Assembly (NCBI GenBank): GCA_011109175.1
Contig: RDEW01000040.1
Location: 1 to 64,000, forward strand
DNA: 64,000 nucleotides
Reading direction: 5' to 3'
Origin: Dicyema japonicum
Lineage: Eukaryota; Dicyemida; Rhombozoa; Dicyemidae
Shown: one piece after another, positions 35,281 through 47,314 of the stretch
Numbering within the stretch: position 1 is the stretch's first letter
Layout of the letters: each line of letters opens with the position of its first letter
Program-made: the position numbers and the translations under genes
Notes under the pieces: generated by a model
Seen by the model: only the letters and a program-made list of their open reading frames with translations
Database searches by the model: none
What the model was told of the DNA's origin: nothing

Positions 35281-36960
35281 TTTTTCAAAAAAGAAATAAG
35301 TCTTTTCTACAAAAAATGTAAAAAGACCTTCAAGCAACTAAATACAGTTTTTCAAGTCTAAACTGATAGTTATTTAAATTAAAGCATGAAAATATTATAA
35401 AATTCATGGGAGTATCCTTCACAGCCTTGAATCCTATCTTTTTATTTGAGTATGCATCGAAGAGATCTATCTATGACATGATCCACAACAAGGATTTCGA
35501 ATTAGATATTGTGTTCCAAAAGTCATATTATCATGTAATTAATCCCTTAAACGCACAGGGATTAATTTACTTGCACAAATCCCCGATTGGTTTTCATGGA
35601 TTCCTAAAAAGCACTAACTGCATGATATCGTCCACATATACGGTGAAACTTGCTGGGTTTGGTACAACTTCGGTTGTTGTTAAAAAAACTGAATATTATC
35701 AAAAAGAATCAAAGAGATTCCTCAGAGGACGAAAAATTGGCAAAAGGTAGATGTAGTAAGTTTTTTAGAACTGTTATGGACAGCCCCAGAAATAATGAAA
35801 TGTGAAAAATTGGCTAAAAAAAGTCAGAAAGTTTCAAATGGCCGATATGTTTTTTTTGCGGTTATTATTCTTGAAATTCTGAATAAAATTCTCCCATTTG
35901 ATTATATAAATCGTTGGCTAAAGGCAACAGGTAGTAAGTTTAAGTTAAATTTACAGAAATAATAAGCAGTTTTGTTAGAAACGAAGAAATCCTTCAAATA
36001 TTCGCAATTCCAATAAACAATTGCGATAGCTTCCTTCAAAAAGAAATTTTAAAATGTTTTAACGTCTTTCCTTCTAAAAGACCCTCAGCCAAAAATATGA
36101 AGCATAAATTTCAGTAGTGTATATATTTAATTTAGGCATTATTGGGGAAACATTGACTCACTGTGTGGTTGACTCACACAAGAACTCGTAAACTAAATTT
36201 GAAATGATCCGGTCAGATGAGCTTTTGAGAAGATCTGAGGATTTGCTATATGAAATGCTTCCAAGGTTATTTCTTTAGTTGATAGAATAGGTCGGTTGCA
36301 GAAAATCTGAGAAATGGAGAGACTTACAACTCCATACGTTTTGAGTCAGTGACGATCTTTTTCAGTGATATTGTTGGATTTACAGAAATAAGCTCAAAAA
36401 TTGAGCCAATAGACGTCTTGTGTTTGTTTAATAGTTTGTATTCAATAATGGATGAAATTGGCAATAACTTTAACGTTTACAAAGTACTACGATGTTTTGA
36501 CTAAAAGAGGAAAATGTTGGGGACGCATATATGGTGGTATCAGGACTGCAAGAAGAAAACAATAACCATGTGAAAGAGATCGCAGAAATGTCTCTAGAAA
36601 TGATAAAAGCTGTTTCACAAATAGAAATTACCTCTTTAAAGGATTCAGTCAAAATCAGAATTGGGATTCATTCGGGTTTTGATTCCTTGGTTAGTCAAGG
36701 TCCTGTTTGTGCTGAAACTGTGGGAAAAAACGTCCAAAATATTGCTCTTTTTGGAGACATAGTCAACACAGCTTCACGGATGGAGTCAAATAGTGAAGGT
36801 GGGAGTATTTATAATTCTGATAGAAATGAAAATTCAATTGAGCAAGTGTAGTAAAATATTGATTGACAAACATCATAAACCACGTGGATACATTGATGTC
36901 AAAGGTACTATTTTATTTAGTCTCAGGGTAAAAATAAAATGTTCACTTATTATTATTATT
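35281..36960 (+). CDS. Receptor-type guanylate cyclase (5' end not resolved)
   Basis: These proteins convert GTP to cGMP below a kinase-homology domain. The pseudokinase starts near 'HENIIKFMGV' (35386) and has 'YLHKSPIGFHGFLKSTNCM' and 'ELLWTAPEIMK', lacking the catalytic HRD and DFG as expected. 'KCFNVFPSKRPSAKNMKHKF' ends it. A dimerisation helix 'SEDLLYEMLPR' leads into the cyclase: 'VTIFFSDIVGFTEIS', 'ENVGDAYMVVSG', 'RIGIHSG', 'ALFGDIVNTASRMES'. At least eight introns of 22-34 bp fit, for example 36479-36504. The cysteine that usually helps select guanine before 'LFGD' is Ala. A Jockey tail abuts the last exon, so the end may be damaged. One linker (about 36140-36230) did not resolve. 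Confidence 0.85.
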
Positions 36961-38080
36961 ATTTAAGCCAAAGAAACACCGTCTTAACCAATAACTAATA
37001 TTCAGGTGATCCCGGCATCTCTCAATAATCGGGCCATTTTTTCTCGATGCTCCGACCGTGATCCCACGCATTTTCTATACGGACGGGGGTCTTTTTCCTT
37101 TCCTCTTCTGAAATTGGCCTCCAGTTGCTTCTATGATAGACTCGAGTGTTCTGAGGGCAATTTCTTTATCTGTATATTTTTCCAGTAATTTTTTGCTCTT
37201 GACATGATCTTTTGAATTTTTATTAGGTTCGTTGCCGCCAGATTGGATCCCATGCAGCACATGCATAGCCTATTGTTGGCTCAATGTACTGCTTGTAAAG
37301 GGTCCCGATACTTGGCGGATAAATTCCTCCACAGTTCCTAAGGAAGGTTATTACAAAATTGATCTTCTTTGCACAGGTTGATTTAATGGATTCTACATGG
37401 GCTGAAAAAATCAAAAGTTACTCCCAGTATCTTCTGCGATTTTTTTTGTAATATAGGTACTCCATTTAACGTGACATCAATTGTTTGCGTTCCCATTTTT
37501 TTATTCTTAGTAAATAGAGTGACTGCTGACTTTTTTGAAAATGCATTTATCGATTTTCGCACAACCATCCATATATGTTATTTAGTATTCCTTGTAGTCG
37601 ACATTTACGTCCCTAGATGCGACAACTATGTATCGGAAAGAAAGTAGCATATCATTATTATTTCATAGTACGGGGAGATCACTCAAAAACAAATTAAAAA
37701 GATTGGTGACAGAGGAATCCTTGGGGTACACCATTGGGAATAATCCCGATCTGGAACTCTTGTTTCCGACGGATACTTCCCTCGGCGTCCACTTTCGAAA
37801 TTTGCTAACCAAACTTTAATGGTGCATCAATTTTTGTCAAAATATTTTTCGTATGAGGATCTTCCTAGGGACAGAGTCGAAAGCTTTTTGAATGTCGATC
37901 GTACATATGACCGATTTTCCTGTTTTGCTTTTCTGTGTCCTTCAGTTATGAACTCATTAATGTTGTTAGAAGGAGTTGTTGATAATTCTTCTTTGAACCC
38001 ATGTTGGAATGTAGGTTGGGAGAGAAGGGCGAATAACTTTTAGGACCAGTTTCTCCAGGATCCTCGACACTTATTGGTTA
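36945..38080 (-). pseudogene. Jockey-like LINE inserted at the end of the cyclase gene
   Basis: The (TAA)n tail lies at about 36949-36965 (TTATTATTATT in plus orientation), directly on the last cyclase exon. Minus-strand frames give 'NKKMGTQTIDVTLNGVPIL', 'QKILGVTFDFF', 'DPLQAVH' and a decayed 'IIPNGVPQG' block near 37730, and reach 38075. 5' truncated and frameshifted. Confidence 0.75.
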
Positions 38081-39131
38081 ATTGACGAATTAATAGCTAA
38101 TTATTTTAATAAGTTTGTAATTATCGTGAAATTAGAAAATATGAATTTTTTTGGATTTTATTTTTTTAGAATAGGACTATTTTTAGTGAATTTAGTGATC
38201 GTTGTCCAAGGTGAAATAACGTGCACGGACACTTCTCTAATGGGAATTTGCTAAGTCATCGTTGCGCGCAGGCTCAGCAGCTAGCACTGGTGAAATTGAA
38301 AAGGGGAAGTACCGGAATTGGAACCGTTTTTTCCAGCCGATCTACGTTGAGATGTATGGTGTTATTGGCTCGAGCACGTCTGAGTTTATTAAATTAATCG
38401 GGCGGCTTACTGAGCTCAGAAGGGTGAGCTTAGAATGACACAATGGCTCTTCCAGAACATTGGGCTCGCGATTATTAGAAGTAACCCCAAAATGATACAT
38501 CGTCATAACAACTAACTTGATTTATAGTAATACAGTTGAGAGATTGCTCTGTTGGGAAATATTTTAAATCATTTTAAGTAAATTTGATAAAGACAGTAAA
38601 GTTCTGTTATAATCCTAAGAAATGTATCACTCATACGGTCAGCCAATAATTATTTTGTTTGTTATTAAGAGAATGTAGGATAATTAATGATCTAATAATC
38701 CCCTTATTCTGCAACAAGGCAGATTATCATCCTCCATATTTGGACTTAAATAATACAAGTCGGATTTTCACACTTTTTTAATTCTGAAACCTCTAATTCC
38801 TTAAAAATGACTATTAGTGAGAATGGATAGTTATATCCATAGGAATTAATGAAGACATAATTGATTCACTGGCTCAATATTCTGCCCAATTTCACTTCAT
38901 ATTAACATAATTAGGTCAACTGCAAGATTTAAGATTTCGAGGTTGTACTAGAGGACTCGCTCAGCGTGAATCAAGGGAAACTCTTTTTGTGGATTTCTTG
39001 AACGCAGTTTCTTGGCATGTTATTTTTATCCATTTCCAAGTGTTTCAAGTACTCCACGTGGAACTTAGTTATGACGCCATCCCACTTAGGAAATAACACG
39101 GACTTTACATTAATGGATTACCCCCAATTCT
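38081..39131. other. Unassigned, with a possible retroelement trace
   Basis: At about 38290-38420 (+) a GC-richer patch reads 'NWNRFFQPIYVEMYGVIGSS', 'TSEFIKLIGRLTE', which resembles the terminal 'P...E.FG.IG..A..F...' block of some animal retroelement polyproteins. Nothing else recognised. Confidence 0.35.
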
Positions 39132-39438
39132 TTACCCAGAAGAGTTTGCTTCAACTTCTTCTTTGCCTATACAGTTTGAATACGCTATTGGTGAGAATCT
39201 GGCTTGTTGAACTGAAGTCTTGATCCCTGTTTCCACCTTTATAAAATTTTGCATTCCCAATAACACAGGGTACTTCAACTCTACCATAATAAGCCCTCGG
39301 AGAACACAGAAGGCACTCCACCACCTTCTGGATTTTGATGGACCATACCTGTCGCCCAAAATAGGTTGATACAGCATTAGCTCCTGCACACACAGTGGTG
39401 GTAAAGCATACTGCCGTACTTAGTAGTAAGATCTTCAA
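39132..39438 (-). CDS. Small secreted-type protein, unknown
   Basis: Removing two candidate GT-AG introns of 21 and 25 bp leaves an 86-aa frame that closes exactly; without the first intron it is slightly longer. The N-terminus 'MKILLLSTAVCFTTTVCAGA' looks like a cleavable signal peptide, followed by a cysteine-containing chain of about 65 residues. The gene begins 47 bases after the annexin stop on the same strand. I do not recognise the family. Confidence 0.45.
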
Positions 39439-39484
39439 TTCTAATAACCGTAATGTTAATGTTATGATAATTAGATGATTAGAG

Positions 39485-40558
39485 TTAATAATCTAATAAT
39501 TTAAGGAGAAGATCGCAGTAATTCCCAGACGTGTCCTCTTTAATGTCTTTCGAAAGACTCGTGTTATAGGTATTCCAATATAATTCAGAAATGTCTAATA
39601 TTCCATCGTCAGAATGGCGAACAATTGTATAAGACAAAATATTATTTCTTGTGCCCGCTCCTTTCATACTGTTTTTGAGAATTTTAGCCCACGTGTATTT
39701 CGGTTCCATGATCATTCGAATAAATACTTTTAAAATATCCTTAATATCCCCAGACAACTCTTTTTTGACGCATTCTATGATCGGTTTTTGGGTTAACTGA
39801 ATGATTAAAATACTACAACTTGCTCATATTTTTTAAAAATTAATTTTAGCTGTTTTTTACTGCGCTGAGCTAAAATGTTCATATAAATGTTTTCTAATGT
39901 GAACCAGTTACTGATTTTCTCATCAAATAGAATCTGAGCGCTGAATTCGGCCTCATTTTCGTTTTCCATATTGTCCTCATCTCGGTATACCTAAATAGCT
40001 CGTTAACCTACATTTATTAAAGCCAGGGCAAATTTCTTGTACAATCCACTTGTGTCTCCAATAATGTCGCTTTCTAGTGAACGTTTATAAACTTGTAGAA
40101 TAACCCCAAACTTAACCGTTCTTATAATAGGATTTTATTTGCTTCAATTCATGAGAACTTCTGGAAATTATGATCGTATTTAACAAGTCTTCGTCAGTGC
40201 CTAAACCCTGTAGTCTAATAATTTGCTGAATAACCTTCATTGATGTGTGAAGACAGTCTGCATCCAGTTCAGTGGGGGATTTAAACAAGCAGGTTACAAG
40301 AAATTTGAAATTTCCCATCAAAGCAATATTTAACTTTGAAATTAGATCCTGCAGTAACCAGCTTAAAAAAACCTCATTGTAGATCGTCTCGAACGCATAT
40401 CTTATTTCAAGTCTCTGTGAATTATTCGTGTTTGCTGTTATTTCGATAATTTTATCGTTGGCGGCTTCATTTACAAAATCAGGACTTACACTCGGCAATA
40501 CTGTTGTAAATCTCTTTGGCGTAATATTCTTTGTTAAACTGTGCACTTGGTATGCCAT
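39485..40558 (-). CDS. Annexin
   Basis: Annexins bind acidic phospholipid membranes in a calcium-dependent way. Three introns of 21-25 bp leave 334 aa with exact frame closure, the size of a four-repeat annexin with a short head. Repeat 1: 'NDKIIEITANTNNSQRLEIR'. Repeat 2: 'LQGLGTDEDLLNTIIISRSS' with the type-2 calcium loop GLGTDE. Repeat 3: 'LAQRSKKQLKLIFKKYEQ'. Repeat 4: 'MKGAGTRNNILSYTIVRHSD', where the GxGT loop is kept but the acidic residue after it is not. It ends 'DTSGNYCDLLLKLLDY'. Which vertebrate annexin it matches best cannot be said. Confidence 0.93.
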
Positions 40559-42183
40559 GTTTCATTTGTGAATGTGCATTAATTTAGTTTATATAATAAT
40601 CATTATTATCGATAATTATTGTATAGAAAATAATTAACTTATAAATTCACCTAAATTGCAAATTTAAATAATTGCGGGATAAAAAGTTTATTTTTCAAGA
40701 CGTCAGGTGGTGGTGGGGAATCAAGTGAGCAATTGCCCGGAAAGTTGAGGTTGTGGCGTACGAAATGTCTACTTAGCCTCATGATGAATTAAAGCTCTGT
40801 CTTTCATCTTGTGAGCATGGGGGAGGTGATTGACTCAAGAGACATCGGAAACCCGGAGTTCTGAACAAAGGGAATCTCGGATGTACGTAGGACCCGCGTT
40901 TGAATCTTTTGCAGCCCAAAATTGAAAGAACTTGAAAGATCATCTTTTAGAAGCTGCACGTGTAAAATGATGGTTCTAGGTATGTTAGGTGGTATATATG
41001 GTGATGTGCCGCTCTTAAAAGTCTAATGCCTTAGTAACCCGTGAAATGAGATGGTTCTCTCAGCGTCTTGGAATCGCTATCGCCCCTACGCTCATTGATC
41101 CTTGGCACCTGAAGTAATCATTTTTGAATGTTGCCAGGTACTGGACGTTTCTTGACGTAGGAAAATCATATGACGCTTCTTAGGCTTAGAATTTAAAAAA
41201 GCTCAAAACAAAAGAATTCATGTGACCAGGTAAGAAACAGCGTGTGAATCGAACGTATAGCTACATCATTAAAGCTTGATCACATTTTCTACTCTAAAAA
41301 CTAATTTCTTATATAAAATTTCCCATCGTTAACGTCACTTTCTATACCAATAGCATCAATTTCCGGTTCTAATGGCCCTTACAGGAATATAGACAGAAGA
41401 TCCTGAAACAGCTCTTCCGCTTCTTGATTTTTAAGACACTGAAATCCGACCTCATTATGAGTTTTAAGATGCTATTTTATCCAAAGAATATATTTACCAT
41501 ATTTCAAAATTAATGATTAAAAAGTGACGCTATTGATTAAGAAAGTTACGTTAATGGTTGGGAAACTCAATAAAACTTTAGTGTGGATATTCTTGAAAAT
41601 TCACTAAATTAATCTCATTAAAACATAAGCATTTATTAAGTTTTGGCAATTGATCCTCGCCTAAATAATTGACTGATAGCAACAAAGATCTGCTAAACTT
41701 TGGTTAAACTCGAAAAACCTAAAAGTTTTTCATTTTGAAAAAATTAATTCTCACGAGTTATTTAATCGTTTGAATAAAAATGTTTAGCATCAATTGGTGA
41801 TCCTAGCTTTCATGAATGATAGTTGCCCATCATAATCACAATTTTAGAAAGACTCAACGTCCTGGTCCCTTCATACAAGCCGCTAATTGTTTCAACTAAA
41901 TTTGTTGTAATGGGCACCCTTCCTTTAATTATTCATCGATTAACATTCAATTGTTTCAATATGAAAACTAAAAATTCCATTCATTAAATTGATACACTAA
42001 CCACTAAAATTTTTATTTGATTTAAACAAAAGTGGTTCGCCGTCCTAATCAAAAATGAAACAAAATAAATCAAATAAATTTTTAACAAAAAATATTTTTT
42101 TCAGTCAAGAAGCTGAAATAATCATAGAGGTGAATTTTTTCTGAGTTTTAGCATCCACGTTAATAGGACATTTATCTGCAAAA
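40559..42183. other. No gene recognised
   Basis: AT-rich intergenic sequence between the annexin and MFSD1 genes. 40690-41200 is somewhat richer in GC but full of stops on both strands. Confidence 0.45.
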
Positions 42184-43680
42184 TTATAAACTAAAAAAAC
42201 TTCCAAAGCGGAGCAACAGAAACGTGGCGGTTAAAAGGGTTACTAAAATAGATCAAGAATGGAGTACAATAATTTACGGAGATGAAAAATATCATCATGT
42301 TAAAATACCCAAATCTGTCGACGATAGCTCCCACTCCAAATGCAGCTGTAGAAAGCCCGAGGTTCTGCACAGATTGAAGTCTACTCTTTATATGGAATTA
42401 TACATTCCATAAGCCGTCGTCAAGTTGAGGGGATCGACGATATAAATGATCATCGACCAAAAGGAACAGGTAAAGATGGCATAGCTCAAACCCAACAAGG
42501 TCTGCCGTGATATTCAAATCAAATACAGCGATAAATAAGGGACACAGAAATGTAAGACCAAAAAGGCACATTGCTGAGAGACATGTTATAACTGCTACTA
42601 TAAGCCACGTGAGATGTCTCCCTGTTTTGTCTATGATTAGACCAATAATAGGGGATGTAAGGCCGGCGACTATGTAGATCGTGCTATCTTGTTAAAACAT
42701 CCCCCACCTACTTATTGACGTGCAGTAAGTAATTTTGTAGTTATATTTGAGTTGTAGAAAGACTCTAAAATTCACAAACAAAGGCAAACAGCGAAATCTC
42801 AATGAAGGGGGATAAAGCTAAGAAGTAAGTCGAACAAATGACAGAAACAAGCCAGAACACTGGCCCAAAGTCATTGATCGAGAATTTGTAACTCTCCACT
42901 TTTGACTCCTCACAATTGGTCCCAGAAAATGAATCAAATTGACAAACTTTTTGAGGTTGACGTGTGTTGATTGAATCCAAAGATGATTGAGATTATGAGG
43001 GAGACAGCACAAATCAAAGTCACTAATTGTTTGGAAAACGAATACAGAGAAAAAAGGCGATTCCCAACTGATGGTACCCCGACTGAATACAGCCTGCCAA
43101 ATAATACACGTAAATCATTGTTTTGATGACGACGGTGCTGCCCTGAACTGTAAATCGAAATTTTACAATCCTCGATGTGCTTATTTGCAGACCAAACACA
43201 AGGTTTAGTTTTGATCCACAGAACCAGAGTGCTGAATAGGAGTGAATAACACTGCATAGGGTCTCCCTCCAATTCTAAAGTTTTGAATTCACGAGTAAAC
43301 CCAAAAAGTAATCTCCCTAAATACATGAGCCAAATATTGTGCATAAAAGCTCCACCAGAAAACAAAAGCTGTCCTAAAACCAGAAGAATGTTGCAGATAA
43401 TTCCCCCAAATGCAAGTCCCGTATATTTGCTAACAACAAATGATCCCACAAAACACATGAAAATATTGACTACCGAGTACCACGTGTACAAACCCATAAA
43501 TGTTTCACAGTTTATGTTTAGATCCTTTTTTACAATAGATTGTATTGCCCCAGGAGTATCGAAACAATAATAAATGGCTGCAAAATAACAATTTAGCTTA
43601 CTGAAAGTGGTGAAGCACAGAAATAATATGAAAGCATAATTATTGAGTTTAGTCCTAAATTGATGCTCTTCCTTATTCAT
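42184..43680 (-). CDS. MFSD1: MFSD1-like lysosomal major-facilitator transporter
   Basis: MFSD1 is a lysosomal major-facilitator protein reported to export dipeptides with the partner GLMP. Matches run the whole length: 'CFDTPGAIQSIVKKDL', 'TFMGLYTWYSVVNIFMCFVG', 'NIWLMYLGRLLFG', 'SYSALWFCGSKLNLVFGLQI', 'SINSTIYIVAGLTSPIIGLI', 'IDKTGRHLTWLIVAV', 'LLGLSYAIFTCSFW', 'QNLGLSTAAFGVGAIVDRFG'. About eight introns of 20-26 bp fit (the shortest, 20 bp, at 42384-42403). Two spots do not resolve: near 43275 a base seems to be missing in 'IGGE' unless the intron is 34 bp, and the loop around 42905-42980 needs an unidentified frame change. The gene may carry errors or be decaying. Confidence 0.85.
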
Positions 43681-44875
43681 ATTTATTTATTTGAGAATAT
43701 AATTTTTTATTAATTTAAATTAAATAATAAATTTAAATTAATAAAAAATCAAAAATTAATTTCCCAGAAAAGCAAAAAAATGAGAGGGAAAAATAGTGTT
43801 TTTAAAAATATCGGTTTTACGTTTTTGTTGAGTGACTCTCATTTTGCCTTAAATTAATCGTCGCAGTGTCAAAATAAAAATTTCTGGCAGAAAGTGTCTA
43901 AATGGCAGAAATTAGACACGTATTTAAACAAAAATCACGTATTTTAATTAAATGGTCAGTTTAATATTTAAACCAAAAAGCAGACAGGTAAAGGCACTTT
44001 GCTCCAAATCACTTGCTGATCTATCAAATCTTACTTTTTAAAATCGATTTTTATGGGGATTTAAGGATTAACGACTTTTTTAAAACTGCTTTATTTGATT
44101 CAAATTTTCAGAATCATTGATTTTTATTCGTTAATTTGAATCAATCTGGCGACCTTAGAAAAAGTGGGTTTGATCAATTCATGGTCCCAATATCTACTTA
44201 AGGTTTAGGAATTTATGAATTTATCAGTTCCAGAAAACCGTCAGTATGATATCCTGGGTTTTGTAAGATACTGAAAGTCACGTGCTAGAATGTTGACAGA
44301 AAATAGGAATTTCAGGCATCAGTTTCTTCCCAAGAAAATCAAGCTAGCATATTTTCAAGTAGCATGTGGAATATTAAAAATTGAACAAAAGATTAAAAAA
44401 ACCTCAATATGTCATTTAGAGAACATTATAAAGACTGTGGGATTACTTATAAGAAGTCCCTATATGTAACCGAACTCTTTGACTTATGCGCAAGTACTTC
44501 ATCGAGTGAGCCTTGGCGTGTACCCTGAATAGTATCTCATTGAGGAGGCACAAACTAAATAGTTTCCATTTCAAGTCATCGACTGTTTCTAAGGAAATGT
44601 CGCTTAGGATTAGGCCAATTGGCGTTCATTATGGGTTCACTTTCGTGTTCTTCTAAGTCGAGCAATTATTTCGGCAAACTTCAAGCACAAATAAATTTGA
44701 AGAAAAACCAATTTGCCATCCCCGGATAAATTCAGATTTCAGCAGAGCAGATAAAACTAAATGAATCACAGAAAAAAATAAAGACTTTACTTAATAAAAT
44801 CGTCGATAAACATTTATTTTGCCAAAACAATAAAATAGTCCATAACAACAGAAAAAGCGACAGAACTGACAATTG
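43681..44875. other. Intergenic, with a short ODC-like fragment
   Basis: No gene, except that the minus strand at about 44154-44200 reads 'YWDHELIKPTFSK', close to 'MYDHALVKPTFPK' of the neighbouring ornithine decarboxylase, with a GT following at the same exon boundary. Confidence 0.45.
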
Positions 44876-44879
44876 TCAG
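44866..44879. repeat. 14-bp perfect palindrome across the ODC stop codon
   Basis: CTGACAATTGTCAG reads the same on both strands and includes the ODC stop codon (44876-44878). It could be a chance palindrome. Confidence 0.6.
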
Positions 44880-46144
44880 CGCTCACCAGGGAAGACATCC
44901 TCCAGGTAGAAGCACTTAGCACGGTTCATACCATTGAATCTTGAGGCAGCAACCAAAGTATATGCCCCCATATTGTGAAACACAATGTAATCCCCAACTT
45001 TCAGCCGGGGTATCTCTACCCCTTCCATCACACAGTCAATGCTGTCACAGGTCGGTCCCCACAAATCCGAGAGATACTTACTCCCATTATTCAACTCCTA
45101 TAATAAATCAGACAGGGAACCTTAGGAAAGGTGGGCTTGACCAGAGCATGGTCATACATAAGGCAGTTAAAAGCACCATAGACACCATCATTCAGATAAT
45201 ACATCATTTTGTCATTCGTCTCCCGGCTATTGACCACCCGAGTGACCAAGGTGTATGCAGAGGCCACAAAGAATCGACCAGGCTCAGCAATTATCTCCAA
45301 ATCGGGGAACTCTGACTTTGGGAAAAACGTCGACAATCCAGAATTTATGAAATCCGATATAAGCTTGAAGGATACGGAGGAATCGTTGGCTCCAGGAAAA
45401 CCTCCGCCAATGTCCAACAAATATGGGGTCAGCCCGAGACTCTTTGCGGAGGTAAATGCCTCCTTTGCACTGGCAATCGCATGCCAGTAGAGTTTTTCGT
45501 CCTCACAACCACTGCCCACGTGGAAACTGAACAAATTAAGCAAAGACAGACCTAACTCCAACCAAATTTAAGTTCAAGGTGACTACAGCGGAGAGAAGCT
45601 TGGACACATCTTCAGGAAAGCATCCAAATTTGAGTCCTAGGTTACACTGAACCTTCCCATTTGTGGGAGGAAGGATCCTCAAAAGAAGACTGGAGTTGAT
45701 TATTGGGGGAAAACCGTGCATTTGGGAATTCTCTTTTAATTTTTGTAAGTTCTGATAAATTGTCAAAAGTCATGAGAGAAACGTCGTTAGATTTAGCATA
45801 CCGGATAGCGTTGAGTTGTTTGCAGGGGTTGGCGAATATTATTTGGCTGCTGACTGCCCCCAGTGAGGTCACTGACTTTATTTCGCTCACAGAAGCACAA
45901 TCAAAGCACATTCCAGCGTCTACCATCATTTGGAGAACACGTGGGTCATTATTACATTTAACGGCTTGGATTAAAATAACAGAAAACCATAGAATGGCTT
46001 AATTTGGGGCAAATAAGCAAACCACTTGGCCATTTTGCGGACTATATCCTGAATGTCCACAATATAAAAGGGGTCTTCTTCGTTGGAAAGACCAGTCACT
46101 TTCAAAAAATTAGTAACATCATTGATAGTGGTAGAACCGTTCAT
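44876..46144 (-). CDS. ODC1: Ornithine decarboxylase
   Basis: ODC makes putrescine from ornithine, the entry step of polyamine synthesis, using pyridoxal phosphate. Four introns of 23-25 bp (45965-45987, 45690-45714, 45527-45551, 45098-45120) leave 390 aa with exact frame closure. Key sites: 'FYAVKCNNDPRVL' with the PLP lysine, 'FDCASVSE', 'HVGSGC', 'DIGGGFPG', 'EPGRFFVASA', and 'WGPTCDSID' with the catalytic cysteine from the other subunit of the dimer. Keeping both the lysine and the cysteine argues for an active decarboxylase, not antizyme inhibitor. It ends at 'LEDVFPGER' and lacks the C-terminal tail that targets vertebrate ODC for rapid degradation. An AATAAA lies about 60 bases past the stop. 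Confidence 0.96.
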
Positions 46145-47314
46145 AATCTGTCAGACTTTAGAAATTTCAAAAACGTCAACTTTGCAGGGCAGCGGAGTGA
46201 GTCTACAAATTAACCATTAAAAAGCAACCGCAATTGGTCATAAAGGTATCAGGCGTGATTTGAATTAAAATTATTAAGGATAGACGGCAATAAATTATAT
46301 TTAAAATACTTTATTTTATATTTATTTTAGTGATTATAATTTTCTGTCTTTCATAATTTTATTTCGATTAATTAATTTTTAGTTATTTAGGTCAACGATG
46401 TGTTCACGTGCTATTTTCTGTGAATTTGGTTTTATTTTTATGCGAGAGAATTAATCAAGCTTATCTTGTTTCTTAGGCATTTTTTATAATTTTTCTAAAC
46501 CACATAAGCACGTGCTCGCACCATTCAGTGAATTGAAAGTTGTGTGTTTTGCTCAGTCAAAATTCGCTTTTTTCTCTAATATCGGACAAAGGCTTGCTTC
46601 AAAGAGATGCGAACCTCACAAAGGACTTTGGGTGAGGCAGAGGCTCGAGATAGCAATGATCAGAGGGAACGTTTACGCAATCCTGCCCTCTCAACCAGTC
46701 TTCTCAACCAAAAGACTACTTGTTTTATGATAATTAATTTGATGAAATAATATTTTTATCAAATTTCTTACAAAACCATAGTTATTTTATCTTTGATCAT
46801 AAATTCCTTTAAATGTCTTTAGTTAAACTTTTAATCCTTGCTATTAATAATTTCTTCAATTTTGGGCCGAATGGGATCGAACCTGAATTTTATACGCATC
46901 CGACATTTTTTTATTCAGGAATTTGAGTTTCAGTATCTTTTTCCATGTTTACGATTCAAAGAAAGACAAGGACTTGCATCCTCCATGAAGCAAAGTTGAC
47001 ATTTCTTCCAATAAAGACAAGTCACCTCAGCTTCCCGGCTAACTGGGGTTTTAATAAAAATCTGAATATTATCTGGCGACATAAACAATATCAAAGTACT
47101 AATAATCAATATTTATAGCTTTCACATTAATGTCTATTTAACTGCTTTTCTTTATTAATTAGACTCAACAAAAATATTGGCATTACTAAGAAATTCGCTA
47201 CCTTCGATGAATGAAAAGAGAGAAAGAAAAAATTCCAAAAACAAATGCATTTTATATGAAGTAAACCTGGAAAATAATTTATTATAACACAAAAACTAAC
47301 ATTTAGCAACTGCT
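46145..47314. other. Intergenic, with a diverged repeat at 46574-46735
   Basis: 46574-46735 is similar to 7236-7345 in nucleotide sequence and in a shared minus-strand peptide pattern (SDH..xEPL....F.RF). At about 46930-47090 (minus) a frame starts 'MSPDNIQIFIKTPVSREAEV' with possible 21-bp introns, but I cannot support it as a gene. Confidence 0.35.

Noticed and set aside
40690-41200. A GC-richer patch between annexin and MFSD1 as a possible gene.
   Set aside because: Stops in all frames, no mini-intron chain that opens a frame, and no recognisable motif.
42224-42412. Plus-strand 62-aa ORF.
   Set aside because: It is the antisense of MFSD1 exons; the minus strand carries conserved protein sequence and valid splice sites.
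45703-46002. Plus-strand 99-aa ORF.
   Set aside because: Antisense of ODC exons, where the minus strand is conserved residue by residue.
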